NCBI GenBank assembly: GCA_040772685.1
Contig: JAXGXQ010000003.1
Location: 124,001 to 188,000, forward strand
DNA from: JAXGXQ01 sp040772685
GTDB taxonomy: Bacteria > Bacillota > Clostridia > Saccharofermentanales > UBA5734
DNA length: 64,000 nucleotides
Direction of reading: 5' to 3'
Shown piece by piece: positions 1-8,777 of the stretch; the stretch's first letter is position 1; every line of letters starts with the position of its first letter. Both the position numbers and the translations under genes were made by a program. The notes under the pieces are model-generated. The model made no database searches. It was not told the origin of the DNA and saw nothing but the letters and a program-made list of their open reading frames with translations.

Positions 1-1
1 C

Positions 2-937
2 GGCGGCGCCACTACCCATCCCGAATACGTCGGTGCTGTAATTGATTACTTGCACAATGCCGGCTTCGAGAACATTGCAATAATTGAAAGCTCCTGGATA
101 GGTGACAGCACCACCCGGGCTTATAAAGTCTGCGGCTACGAAGATCTGTCAAGACGTACCGGCGTGCCTTTAATCGACATCAAAGCGGATGGCAAGGATC
201 CGCATGTGGCTGGCGGCATGACCATTGAGATCTCGCGCGAAATAATGAAAGCTGACTATTTGATCAGCTTTCCTGTACTCAAAGGCCACTGCCAAACCAA
301 CCTCACCTGCGCGCTGAAAAATATGAAAGGTGTACTTTCTGAAAAAAGCAAGCGTCAGTTCCACAGCGCCGGATTACACAAGCCGATTGCCCTGCTTAAC
401 ACAATCAAAGCCGCTGATTTAGTTTTGGTGGACGGTATTTGCGGCGACCTCGATTTTGAAGAAGGCGGCAACCCAGTGCAAATGAACCGTCTGATCGCCG
501 GCCGTGACAGTGTGCTTGTCGACCGTTTCGCCGCCGATTTGCTCGGCTTTGAGCCTGAAGAAGTCCCTTACATCGGTATGGCTGAGAAATATGGTGTTGG
601 GTCAGCTGATCTCAGTAAAGCAAAAATTACTGAACTCAACGAAAACAGTGACAGCGGCAAAACTGTTTCCAGCCGCAAGGTCTCCGGCCTGGTGCGTCAG
701 GTGGTGGCGGCTGAAGCCTGCTCTGCCTGTTATGGCAGCCTGGTCCACTCGCTGGCCCGCCTGCGGGAAAAAGGCGTTGATATTAACAAGCTTGGCAAGC
801 TGTATATTGGCCAGGGTTATAAGGGTAAAGTGCAAGAAGGGATTGGTATCGGCAGCTGCACCGCTGGTTTTAGTAAATGCCTGCCTGGTTGTCCACCGAA
901 GGCCAGGGATATTATCGATTTTCTGGAAGATAAGTAA
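2..937 (+). CDS. DUF362 domain protein, 5' end outside window
   Basis: The reading frame is open from the first bases of the window, so the true start lies to the left; 311 residues are visible. The sequence has the DUF362 pattern: an N-terminal half with a GFENIAIIESSW segment, a central KADYLISFPVLKGH region and an ALKNMKGVLS stretch. The C-terminal part is rich in cysteine: a CSAC pair and a terminal cluster (GSCTAGFSKCLPGC) that could hold a metal or Fe-S cluster. The biochemical role of DUF362 is unsettled, so no function is given. It lies 23 bases upstream of the molybdopterin-fold lipoprotein on the same strand and is probably co-transcribed with it. Family call is firm; the metal idea is inference. 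Confidence 0.85.
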   Translation, partial: GGATTHPEYVGAVIDYLHNAGFENIAIIESSWIGDSTTRAYKVCGYEDLSRRTGVPLIDIKADGKDPHVAGGMTIEISREIMKADYLISFPVLKGHCQTNLTCALKNMKGVLSEKSKRQFHSAGLHKPIALLNTIKAADLVLVDGICGDLDFEEGGNPVQMNRLIAGRDSVLVDRFAADLLGFEPEEVPYIGMAEKYGVGSADLSKAKITELNENSDSGKTVSSRKVSGLVRQVVAAEACSACYGSLVHSLARLREKGVDINKLGKLYIGQGYKGKVQEGIGIGSCTAGFSKCLPGCPPKARDIIDFLEDK

Positions 938-960
938 GCGGATCGAAAAGAGGTACTGCT

Positions 961-1680
961 ATGCGAAACGTGTTTGCGCTTCCCGCTTTAAAAAAAATGC
1001 GGACAGTACTGTTTGCTCTTCTCTTGGTGCTGACCGCCTGCCTGCCGCTTGGCTGCGAGCAGGTCAATGTTCCGAATCCGAGCGATCTCCCCACAGATAC
1101 AGTTTCCTCTGCAACAGCCAGCCGCTTCCGCGCCAGTGAGATCCGCGAGTTCCAGGGGACCTTTCTCAGTCCGGCTATTGGTCCGCGAGATAACTCCATA
1201 GCCGGCATCCAACAAGTGGATATCAGTCAATATCAGCTGTCGATTGATGGTTTGGTCGATAATCCGCAAAAGCACACCTACGATGAAGTGATAGCTTTGA
1301 CTTCACATCAGCGGTTGATCAGGCTCTTTTGTGTTGAAGGCTGGGATGCCACAATTTTGTGGCAAGGGGTTTTACTGAATGATCTTTTCCAGCCCGCAGG
1401 CGTTAAAGCCGAGGCGGTTACAGTTATTTTCCACGGAGTTGACGGCTATACCACATCGCTGCCCCTGGACGTAGTAAAAGACCGCCAGTTGATCCTGGCT
1501 TACATGGCGAACGGGTTGCCTTTACCTGCGGAAATGGGTTATCCATTCATTGTTGTTGCCGAAGACCGCTTTGGTTATAAATGGGCTCGCTGGGTTGAAC
1601 GTATTGAATTATCTTCAGAACAATATTATCGCGGGTACTGGGAAAGCTTTGGTTATAGCATCGACGGGGAGATCCGCTGA
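961..1680 (+). CDS. Sulfite-oxidase-like molybdopterin-fold lipoprotein
   Basis: A 239-residue protein with a signal sequence ending in a lipobox (LPLGC, Cys32), so it is likely anchored on the outer face of the membrane. Residues about 85-235 match the oxidoreductase molybdopterin-binding fold of sulfite oxidase and YedY/MsrP. Cys124 in RLFCVEGWD is in the position of the molybdenum-ligating cysteine. Unlike MsrP it carries no Tat-type twin-arginine signal that I can see, which is odd for a cofactor-loaded exported enzyme. Start chosen at the ATG with GAGG upstream; a second ATG 36 bases downstream would give a shorter signal peptide. Substrate unknown. Confidence 0.82.
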   Translation: MRNVFALPALKKMRTVLFALLLVLTACLPLGCEQVNVPNPSDLPTDTVSSATASRFRASEIREFQGTFLSPAIGPRDNSIAGIQQVDISQYQLSIDGLVDNPQKHTYDEVIALTSHQRLIRLFCVEGWDATILWQGVLLNDLFQPAGVKAEAVTVIFHGVDGYTTSLPLDVVKDRQLILAYMANGLPLPAEMGYPFIVVAEDRFGYKWARWVERIELSSEQYYRGYWESFGYSIDGEIR

Positions 1681-1712
1681 GGCTGTTTAATCATTTGGTT
1701 TTTAATTAATTA

Positions 1713-1755
1713 AAGCACCAACAGCGCCGGTATCAAACTCTAGCTGTTGGTGCTT
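1713..1755. terminator. Bidirectional terminator hairpin
   Basis: Perfect 13-bp inverted repeat, AAGCACCAACAGC at 1713-1725 and its complement at 1743-1755, with a 17-base loop. It lies between the convergent molybdopterin-fold gene and acyl-CoA synthetase gene. The flanks are A/T-rich on both sides, so it can serve both strands. Confidence 0.75.
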
Positions 1756-1788
1756 AAATTTAATGTTAGATTATTGCCGCTTTGCAGT

Positions 1789-3519
1789 TTATTTGGGGTT
1801 GTTGCTCTCATCCTGGCTGCGAATCTCAATCCGGCGGATTTTGCCGCTGACTGTTTTGGGCAACTCATCAGTAAAAACAACAATCCGAGGATATTTGTAG
1901 GGCGCGGTAGTCTTTTTTACATGATTTTGCAGTTCTTTAGCCAGCTCGTCTGAGGCTGTATAACCCCGGGCAAGCACAATTGTTGCCTTAACAACCTGCC
2001 CGCGTACTGGGTCGGGTGCTGCGGTAACGGCGCATTCGAGCACTGCGGGATGTTCTTGAAGCGCACTTTCCACTTCAAAAGGACCAATCCGGTAGCCGGA
2101 ACATTTGATAACATCGTCGGAGCGCCCGACAAACCAAAAATAACCGGATTCATCGCGCCAGGCTACGTCACCTGTTTCGTAGATCCCGTCATGCCAGACA
2201 TTCCTGGTCGCGGTTTCGTCACGATAATATTCCTTGAACAAACCGGGCGGCGAGCCGTTTTCCAGGCCTGTAACCACAAACCTGCCTTCAGTACCGGGCG
2301 GGCAGGATTCACCGGCATCATCAATAATGTCGATGTTATATAAAGGCGAGGGCTTGCCCATGGAGCCGGGGCGAGGTGTTACCCAGGGGAAGCTGGCACA
2401 GAGGACAATACCTTCCGTCTGACCGAAGCCTTCCAGAATCGGCAGTCCTGTAGCAGCTTTAAAACGGTTGAATACTTCGGCATTTAACGGTTCTCCGGCG
2501 GTTAGAGCCAGGCGCAAGGAGGATAAATCGTAGGCTGAAAGATCTTCCTGGATCATGAAGCGGTAAATCGTCGGCGGGGCACAAAAGGTTGTTACCTTAT
2601 ATTCAGATATTTTGTTCAACAGTTCATTGGCATGGAACCGATCCATATCGTAGACAAAATTCGCGGCACCGCAGATCCATTGCCCATAAATTTTGCCCCA
2701 GCCGCATTTTGCCCAGCCGGTATCAGCAACGCTGATATGAAGGTCATCCATTGTCAGTTGCTGCCAATAGTGCGCGGTAATAATATGACCAAGCGGATGA
2801 TTGTTGTCATGCAAAACCATTTTTGGCCAGCCGGTTGTGCCTGAAGTGAAGTAAATCAGCATCGGGTCTTCCCCACTGGCAGCCGGAGCCTGTTCACGCA
2901 GTTGCTGCGCTTCTTCATCACTGACCGCAGCCACTGATTCATTAAGTTCCAGCCAGCCTTCAGGCGGTGTAAACTCGGGCTCGAGCGCTGCAGCTAAAGG
3001 TTCTGAGTGAATATAACAAACTCTGGTTACATCAGGGCATTCAGGCAGAGCCGCCGCTATGGCTTGTGTCAGTTCAGGCTCGGGGATGGTTATGATGGCA
3101 CGCACTGAAGCAGCCTGGCAGCGGTAGATAATGTCTTTTTGGGTCAGCTGGGTTGTAGCGGGAATAAACACTATTCCCAGGCGCATACAGGCCGGTGCTA
3201 AAACCCAAAATTGCCAGCGCCGTTTGAGCAGCATAAGCAGGGTGTCACCACGTTTTAGGCCCAGGCGTTTCAAGGCTACAGCAGCTTTGGCGCTGAGCAG
3301 GGAAATATCCGCGAAGCTGAAGCGCCGCTCATCACCGGCATCATTGCACCAAACCAGGGCAGGCTGATCAGGTTTTTCTTTAGCCCAACCGTCTACGATA
3401 TCGGTCGCAAAATTAAACTTTTCCGGTACATTTATAGCGAAATTTGCCAGAAAATCCTCATAGGAATCGAATGATTCCCGTGGGAGATAGCGCTTGAGTA
3501 TTTTATTTTCTTTTGTCAC
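1789..3519 (-). CDS. Acyl-CoA synthetase (AMP-forming), medium-chain/acetyl type
   Basis: Activates a carboxylic acid to acyl-CoA through an acyl-AMP intermediate. Family motifs in order: YFTSGTTGWPKM (P-loop-like A3), GFGQTEG (A5), the YETGDVAWRD ... GRSDDVIKCSGYRIG hinge region, and the C-terminal catalytic lysine in KTVSGKIRR. The 576-residue length fits the MACS/Acs-like group; the acid used cannot be read from sequence. I chose the GTG at 3519 because TTGGAG lies seven bases before it; an in-frame ATG at 3555 has no ribosome site and would lengthen the overlap. The start overlaps the last 17 bases of the upstream XRE-cupin regulator, so the two are translationally linked. Confidence 0.88.
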   Translation of the reverse strand: MTKENKILKRYLPRESFDSYEDFLANFAINVPEKFNFATDIVDGWAKEKPDQPALVWCNDAGDERRFSFADISLLSAKAAVALKRLGLKRGDTLLMLLKRRWQFWVLAPACMRLGIVFIPATTQLTQKDIIYRCQAASVRAIITIPEPELTQAIAAALPECPDVTRVCYIHSEPLAAALEPEFTPPEGWLELNESVAAVSDEEAQQLREQAPAASGEDPMLIYFTSGTTGWPKMVLHDNNHPLGHIITAHYWQQLTMDDLHISVADTGWAKCGWGKIYGQWICGAANFVYDMDRFHANELLNKISEYKVTTFCAPPTIYRFMIQEDLSAYDLSSLRLALTAGEPLNAEVFNRFKAATGLPILEGFGQTEGIVLCASFPWVTPRPGSMGKPSPLYNIDIIDDAGESCPPGTEGRFVVTGLENGSPPGLFKEYYRDETATRNVWHDGIYETGDVAWRDESGYFWFVGRSDDVIKCSGYRIGPFEVESALQEHPAVLECAVTAAPDPVRGQVVKATIVLARGYTASDELAKELQNHVKKTTAPYKYPRIVVFTDELPKTVSGKIRRIEIRSQDESNNPK

Positions 3520-4111
3520 TTGTTTGCTCCAATTCAGGTGCGCAGGGCGCGTCATGCAGAATAACGGTCAGGAAACTGGCCGTAGCGTTGTCGAGTGCTA
3601 GCTGGCCATGCGGAATACCGGGGTCAAAATAGATACTGTCGCCGGCCTCCAGTTCAACGGCCTGGTTGCCCAGTAAAACCCGGATTTTTCCTTGCAATAC
3701 AAGGTTGAATTCCTGGCCGCCATGAGTTACAAGGCTGATCTCAGAGTTTCGCTCAGGATCAAGCGTCACCAGCAACGGTTCAAATAATCTGTTTTGAAAA
3801 TCAAAAGCCAGGCTTTGGAAGCGATAGCCCGGATAACGTTCAATTTCAGGGCCTTTGCCCTGGCGAACAACACAGAATTGCTGCAAATTGGGAGATTTCC
3901 CAGTCAACAAATCTGTCAGGTCAACCCCAAAAAAACCGGCAATGCTGTATAAAGCACTGATTGGTACATCGTGTGTGCCATCTTCGTAAGATTGATAGAG
4001 TTCCAGGCTGACACCAAGCTGTGCGGCTGTCTCAACGCTGCTGACTTCGGCACTTTCCCGCAGCTCACGGATTCGGCTGGCGACCTCCTGGCGGCTGTTG
4101 TTCTGTGACAT
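3503..4111 (-). CDS. XRE-family regulator with cupin sensor domain
   Basis: A 202-residue transcription factor. Residues about 10-65 are a helix-turn-helix of the Cro/XRE type (AAQLGVSLELYQSYEDG). Residues about 115-185 form a cupin (HGGQEFNLVLQG, then GDSIYFDPGIPHG) that probably binds the effector. This architecture is common in local regulators placed beside the enzyme they control. A strong GGAGGGG ribosome site precedes the ATG. It is first in a two-gene unit with the acyl-CoA synthetase, so control of that gene and autoregulation are likely. The ligand is unknown. Confidence 0.88.
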   Translation of the reverse strand: MSQNNSRQEVASRIRELRESAEVSSVETAAQLGVSLELYQSYEDGTHDVPISALYSIAGFFGVDLTDLLTGKSPNLQQFCVVRQGKGPEIERYPGYRFQSLAFDFQNRLFEPLLVTLDPERNSEISLVTHGGQEFNLVLQGKIRVLLGNQAVELEAGDSIYFDPGIPHGQLALDNATASFLTVILHDAPCAPELEQTSDKRK

Positions 4112-4456
4112 AATATTCCCCTCCGTTTTATCGAACCGGTTGCCTCAAATAGAAATATCAGCTGGCAGACCGGTTTCAGGAAACCTTATTATGGATCAAT
4201 TACGCAGCAAAATGCAATTGCCCGCCATATATTAACTTGCTCAAGAGCTACGAAACCAACCTGTGACACCGGTTACACTTCGCGGGGACTGCCCTGAATT
4301 CATTGATATAACCCGGCGGGCAATCTATAATTAATGTACGGATTCCAGTTGGAATCCTGATCGAACCTACGATAATTTATACTCGAACTCAGGCAGCGAA
4401 AATCTTCTTTCTTCTGAACAGCTGCCTCGGCATCCAAGAGAAATGGAGGGATGAAT
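4112..4456. other. Intergenic region with an 18-bp palindrome
   Basis: This 345-base gap between divergent genes should contain both promoters. It holds a palindrome at 4340-4357 (GGATTCCA, GT, TGGAATCC), about 100 bases before the baeRF-type gene, with TATAAT-like sequence just upstream (4325-4330). Closer to the XRE gene are three ACCGGTT-type sites (about 4134, 4171 and 4268) that could be operator copies. No RNA gene or small ORF with a ribosome site was found. Confidence 0.4.
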
Positions 4457-5623
4457 ATGACATTTTTCACCCGCGACCAGCTCAATGAGTTGATGCAAAT
4501 CCGCCAGTTCCCCAGTGTGTCTTTTTATTTACCGGTAGAAAAGGTTACGAATGACTCGCGTCAAGGTGCTACTGTACTGCGTAAAATGCTAAGAAGCGCA
4601 GAGGATTCCTTGAAGGAAAAAGGAGTTCGCACACCGGACATCAGCACTTTACTGCAGCCCGCCTATGCGCTGCTCGATAACGCTCTTTACTGGGAGAACC
4701 AAAACCTTGGCCTTGCACTTTTCCTCAGTAAGGAGGGCATGACCGAATACAAATTACCGATTCGTTTCGCGGAAACAATGCTTGTAGCTGATCGCTTTCT
4801 TGTGCGGCCATTACTGGGAATGTTTGGTCAGGACGGCCGCTACGCAATTCTGGCGCTCAGCCTTAGTGAAGCGAAATTGCATATATGTACCCGCTTTTCA
4901 GTTGTTGAAGTTATCATGACACCAGATCCAACCTCACTTGCCGATCTAAAGAGCACATACGAGTATCACAGCACACTGAACCGTACCCGTTCTTCGGCAG
5001 GCAGCAGTCAATCCGGCGGCTATATTGTAGGTGGTTCTCAGGATCATAAAGATGATGACTTGATCCGCACGCTGGAGTACTTCCGAATGGTTGACGAAAG
5101 CCTGAAGAAAACTCTGTTGGACGACAAGATGCCGATTGTTCTGGCATGTGTTGACCATCTGGCGAACAGATTCCGTGAAGTCGCTAAGGATCCGCGGATT
5201 CAGGATAAACATATTTCCGGCTCAGCAGATCAGCTCAAGAAAGATGATTTTCTGGCTCAGGGTTGGGAAATTGTCCGGCCGATTTTTGAACGCGGGAAAA
5301 ACAAAGCAATCGAAAAAATGCGGAATTCGCTGAATTCCGACTTGTTACTTTACGATATCCGCAAAATTCTGCTGGCAGCTTCGCATGGACAAGTTGAAAC
5401 CCTGTTCCTGCAGGAAGGCAAAACACTGAACGGCAGTGTCGAGCGCGGCCTGAGCCCTTATTCTGCAGCGGACGGGCCGACAAGCGTAGAGGAAGAGGAA
5501 CTGTTTGATTTTGCCGCTACCAGAGTAATGGCGCATGGGGGCAAAGTATTTGTCCTGTCGGCTGATGAGCTGCCGGTTGCGGCCGACTGCGTGGCTCAGC
5601 TGCGCTACCCGTTTAATGGTTAA
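4457..5623 (+). CDS. baeRF-family (eRF1-like) protein
   Basis: 388 residues resembling the bacterial archaeo-eukaryotic release factor (baeRF) domain proteins. The N-terminus (RDQLNELMQIRQFPSVSFYLP) and the middle (GRYAILALSLSEAKLHI, where eRF1-type domains hold a beta sheet that contacts RNA) fit that family. The C-terminal block ends in a KVFVLSADELP strand like the eRF1 domain 3 core. I see no GGQ peptide-release motif, so peptide release is not implied. Start set at the second ATG (4457), six bases after GGAGGG; the ATG at 4451 abuts the ribosome site. Single-gene unit closed by a strong hairpin. Function unknown; ribosome-related work is inference. Confidence 0.7.
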   Translation: MTFFTRDQLNELMQIRQFPSVSFYLPVEKVTNDSRQGATVLRKMLRSAEDSLKEKGVRTPDISTLLQPAYALLDNALYWENQNLGLALFLSKEGMTEYKLPIRFAETMLVADRFLVRPLLGMFGQDGRYAILALSLSEAKLHICTRFSVVEVIMTPDPTSLADLKSTYEYHSTLNRTRSSAGSSQSGGYIVGGSQDHKDDDLIRTLEYFRMVDESLKKTLLDDKMPIVLACVDHLANRFREVAKDPRIQDKHISGSADQLKKDDFLAQGWEIVRPIFERGKNKAIEKMRNSLNSDLLLYDIRKILLAASHGQVETLFLQEGKTLNGSVERGLSPYSAADGPTSVEEEELFDFAATRVMAHGGKVFVLSADELPVAADCVAQLRYPFNG

Positions 5624-5723
5624 AGGCACCGCTGATGCCAGTCCTATAGTAAACATTAATTAAAGAAATGGCGTTTTGAGACTTTCAAAAGTTCTTGAGC
5701 CCACGCCAATCGCAAGCCATAGT

Positions 5724-5760
5724 AAAAGGGCAAAACTGCCGCCAACAGTTTTGCCCTTTT
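5724..5760. terminator. Strong bidirectional terminator
   Basis: Perfect 15-bp stem, AAAAGGGCAAAACTG at 5724-5738 and its complement at 5746-5760, with a 7-base loop and poly-A/poly-T flanks. It lies between the convergent baeRF-type and flavo-diiron genes and serves both. Confidence 0.93.
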
Positions 5761-5785
5761 TTCATTTATATTGTGTGGGATTATC

Positions 5786-6973
5786 CTAAAGCGCTTTAAC
5801 AAATTCTTCGCCGAATTTGGAGCATTGCTCCAGCGCGGCTTCATCAGGCTTCCAAAGCTGCTTGATTCCGTCATTAACGATTTCAAAACCGCCCCGGCGC
5901 AGGAATTCGGTAACGAGCTTAATACCTTCACCACTCCAGCCATAGCTGCCAAAAGCAGCCGCTTTCTTGTTTTTGAACTTCAGGCCGCAAACCATTTCCA
6001 GAAGGCCGCTGATCGCGTAGGAAATGCCGTTGTTAATCGTATAGGCGCCTGCCAGCACTGCCTTGGAGCAGAAAATTTCAGTCAAGATATCATTTTTGTC
6101 TGATTTGGCAGCATTGAAAATTTTAACTTCTATGGAAGGATCAGCCTTGCTTATACCGCTGCCAATCGCCTCAGCCATGAGGCGGGTGGAATGCCACATT
6201 GAATCATACACAATTGTGATTTGATTCTGTTGAAACTTGTCGGCCCATTTCAGATATTGTTCAATAATCTGAGCCGGATTTTCACGCCAAATCACACCGT
6301 GGCTGGGGCAAATCATTTTCAACGGCAGGTTCAGTGCCAAAATTTCGTTGATCTTGCGGGTAACCTGTGCGCTAAAAGGCGTGAGAATATTTGCGTAATA
6401 TTTACGGGCTTCCCGGTAAAGTTCAGCCTGGTCAACCTCGTCGTTATAACGGAACTGAGAGGCATAGTGCTGCCCGAAACCGTCATTAGAAAAAAGGATT
6501 TCGTCAGCGGAGTAATAGGTAAACATTGTGTCCGGCCAGTGCAGCATCGGAGCCTCGACAAATGTCAGTGTGCCGCTTTCAAGTTCAATCGTATCGCCGG
6601 TTTTCACCACTTGGAAATTCCAGTCACCGTGGAACATGCCTTTAATAATTTTGACGCCGTTTGCCGTACAATAGATGGGAATATCAGGCCGTTCGCGCAC
6701 GATTTCAGCCAGAGCGCCGCTGTGGTCAATCTCGGCATGCTGACAAATAATCGCGTCAAGCTCAGCCAGATCCAGCTCATCCTTCAGAGCTTGTATGTAT
6801 TCGGCTTCAAAAGGCTGCCAGACAGTATCCACCAGTATAGTCTTGCCGTCTCTGATCAGATATGAATTATATGAAGAGCCGTGATCAGTTGAGTATTCGT
6901 CACCATGAAAGCGTTTTAGCTCCCAATCAACTTTGCCTACCCAGGTAACTCTGTCGGTAATCGGTTTGCCCAT
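5786..6973 (-). CDS. FprA-type flavo-diiron protein (O2/NO reductase)
   Basis: 395-residue A-type flavoprotein that reduces oxygen to water or nitric oxide to N2O in the cytoplasm of anaerobes. The N-terminal metallo-beta-lactamase fold shows the diiron ligands: H79, E81, D83 and H84 in QHAEIDHSG, then LHWPD, SNDGFG and PSHGVIW. Residues about 250-395 are the flavodoxin domain (TIVYDSMWHSTRLMAEAIG), ending with GSYGWSGEG. No rubredoxin or reductase fusion follows. Ribosome site CGGAGGG. It starts 27 bases after the GntR gene on the same strand, so it may be read through from that gene's promoter. Length is typical. Confidence 0.95.
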   Translation of the reverse strand: MGKPITDRVTWVGKVDWELKRFHGDEYSTDHGSSYNSYLIRDGKTILVDTVWQPFEAEYIQALKDELDLAELDAIICQHAEIDHSGALAEIVRERPDIPIYCTANGVKIIKGMFHGDWNFQVVKTGDTIELESGTLTFVEAPMLHWPDTMFTYYSADEILFSNDGFGQHYASQFRYNDEVDQAELYREARKYYANILTPFSAQVTRKINEILALNLPLKMICPSHGVIWRENPAQIIEQYLKWADKFQQNQITIVYDSMWHSTRLMAEAIGSGISKADPSIEVKIFNAAKSDKNDILTEIFCSKAVLAGAYTINNGISYAISGLLEMVCGLKFKNKKAAAFGSYGWSGEGIKLVTEFLRRGGFEIVNDGIKQLWKPDEAALEQCSKFGEEFVKAL

Positions 6974-7000
6974 AAATCGAAACCCTCCGGATACAATTTT

Positions 7001-7702
7001 TTACGCCTGCCAGGTTGTGACTTGGCGCATGCTTTCGCGTATGCTTGAAGATATTATACTCTCAGCCCTTGCTTCTTCGCCATTACCAATCGCTTCCGTC
7101 AGGTCGCGGTGGAATTCCAGGCTGCGCAGCAGACTGATTTTTTGGTTCATCTGGCGCAAATGCGCCCGGTAAATATCATCAATTATGTCCAGTGTCCGTT
7201 CAATAAAAGCGTTCGCTGACATTTTCGATATCTGGCGATGGAATTCAATATCATGCTGGGTAAACAGTTCCTGGTTATCGGCATGGGCGTCCGCTTCCAT
7301 AAGTTTATATAATGAAAGCAGCTTTTCGTTTTCTGACTCTGTGCCTCGCCGCGCAGCAAGACGACAACCGAGCCGTTCAATTCCTTCGCGGAACTCCAGC
7401 AGCTCCAGGATCGTTTCGGGAGTTATGGCGATGTCCTGCATTAAAGGCAGCAAAACAGCGCTGGTATCAAAGCTGCGCACAAAAGTGCCTTCACCGTTGC
7501 GCGTTTCGATCAGACCAATCGCTGCCAGTTTATGTAAAGCGGTACGTACAGAAATCCGGCTTACCTGAAACAGCTCGCATAAAGCCTTCTCCGAAGGCAG
7601 ACGGTCGCCTGGCTTATAGTCGCCAGCCAGAATACTGCGCTTGAGTTGCTCAAGCACCTCATCACTTACTTTGCTTTTTCGAATGGGCCGGATATCAGCC
7701 AT
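7001..7702 (-). CDS. GntR/FadR-family transcriptional regulator
   Basis: 233-residue regulator. Residues about 10-75 are the winged helix (KRSILAGDYKPGDRLPSEKAL, then SRISVRTALHKLAAIGLIETRNGEGTFV split by the core). Residues about 90-225 form an all-helical FCD ligand domain with the usual metal-binding pattern (E.L.FREGIE, HDIEFHRQISK). FCD regulators usually sense organic or sugar acids. I took the ATG at 7702 because GAAAGGA precedes it; the frame stays open 54 codons upstream into the promoter region. It is divergent from the transketolase operon across an interval with a palindrome overlapping the promoter, so that operon is its likely target. Confidence 0.9.
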   Translation of the reverse strand: MADIRPIRKSKVSDEVLEQLKRSILAGDYKPGDRLPSEKALCELFQVSRISVRTALHKLAAIGLIETRNGEGTFVRSFDTSAVLLPLMQDIAITPETILELLEFREGIERLGCRLAARRGTESENEKLLSLYKLMEADAHADNQELFTQHDIEFHRQISKMSANAFIERTLDIIDDIYRAHLRQMNQKISLLRSLEFHRDLTEAIGNGEEARAESIISSSIRESMRQVTTWQA

Positions 7703-7810
7703 CTGGTTTCCTTTCTGAAGCAAACCTAACTTTGTTCTTCGTGAATTTCCTGCTAATTGAATGGATCCTGAAAAGATTTTAAAAACTTTTCTGTCAGACC
7801 TTAAAAGGAC

Positions 7811-7856
7811 TTGCCATATGATTATAACATAACCTATAATACAGGTTATATGGCAA
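7811..7856 (+). promoter_or_regulatory. Promoter and palindromic operator of the transketolase operon
   Basis: TTGCCA at 7811-7816, an 18-base spacer and TATAAT at 7835-7840 form a good sigma-A promoter reading toward the transketolase genes. Two inverted repeats cover it: TTGCCATAT (7811-7819) with ATATGGCAA (7848-7856), and ATAACCT (7829-7835) with AGGTTAT (7843-7849). The inner repeat sits across the -10 element, where bound GntR protein would block polymerase. The role is inferred from position. Confidence 0.7.
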
Positions 7857-7925
7857 TTTTCCAATCCCTTTCAATAGGCCGCTTTTCAATTTGAATCGTA
7901 TACCATAAAAACTGGAGGTAATCTC

Positions 7926-8777
7926 ATGATCACAGAAGAACAGATCGCGAAAGTCGATGCGTTGGCATGGACCATCCGCAGTCGAGTGCTGGACATGATA
8001 GGTGTCGGCAAAGCCGGTCACCTTGGTGGTTCCAACTCGGCCGCTGAAGTTGTCGCCGCTCTTTACGGCTACAAAATGCAGCATGACCCCAATGAACCCG
8101 GTTGTCTTGACCGGGACCGTTTCGTCATGAGCAAAGGCCACGCCGCTCTGGCACAATATGCAGCCTTAGCAGAATTTGGTTATTTTCCGCTGGAAGAGCT
8201 GAAAACAGTCAAAAAGCTGGGTGCAATGCTGCAAGGGCATCCCGATATGCGCAAAACCCCGGGGATTGAAGCAAATACCGGTTCACTGGGCCAGGGACTA
8301 TCGATTGCCGTTGGCATGGCTCTCGGCCTGCGAGTTGATGGCAGCAAAAACCGTGTTTACTGCATGGTCGGCGACGGCGAACTGGCAGAAGGCCAGATCT
8401 GGGAAGCCGCAATGGCAGCGTCAAACTTTAAGCTCGATAACATAGTAGCTATCGTTGACTACAACCGTATCCAGGCTACCGGCTCTGTTGAAGAACGCTT
8501 CAACACCAATCCTGTACCCAGCAAGTGGGAAGCTTTCGGCTGGAAAGTATTCGAAATTGACGGACACGACAGCAAACAAATCTGTGAGACGCTGGATAAA
8601 GCTGAAACAATCAAAGGAATGCCAGTAGCGATTATTTCTCATACAGTCAAAGGCAAGGGCGTTGACTTTGCGGAGGATTCCGCTGCTTACCATAACGCAG
8701 CCTTTTCGGAGGAACAGTACAAGCTCGCTGTTTCACTGATCAATGAAAAGAAGGAGGCTTACTCATGCAAAATCTGA
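7926..8777 (+). CDS. Transketolase, N-terminal (TPP-binding) subunit
   Basis: 283-residue N-terminal half of a split transketolase. It binds thiamine diphosphate through the GDGELAEGQIWEA motif and the downstream ATG of VDYNRIQATG; the SKGHAALAQYA and GSLGQGLSIAVGMA segments are also characteristic. Split transketolases transfer two-carbon ketol groups between sugar phosphates; in gene clusters for unusual sugars they can act on special substrates. It overlaps the C-terminal subunit gene by 13 bases, indicating coupled translation and a 1:1 complex. Ribosome site GGAGG. First gene of the four-gene plus-strand run. Confidence 0.93.
   Translation: MITEEQIAKVDALAWTIRSRVLDMIGVGKAGHLGGSNSAAEVVAALYGYKMQHDPNEPGCLDRDRFVMSKGHAALAQYAALAEFGYFPLEELKTVKKLGAMLQGHPDMRKTPGIEANTGSLGQGLSIAVGMALGLRVDGSKNRVYCMVGDGELAEGQIWEAAMAASNFKLDNIVAIVDYNRIQATGSVEERFNTNPVPSKWEAFGWKVFEIDGHDSKQICETLDKAETIKGMPVAIISHTVKGKGVDFAEDSAAYHNAAFSEEQYKLAVSLINEKKEAYSCKI

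Noticed and set aside
7703..7864. Open extension of the GntR gene upstream of 7702
   Set aside because: It runs through the palindromic promoter region and lacks a ribosome site; the ATG at 7702 has GAAAGGA.
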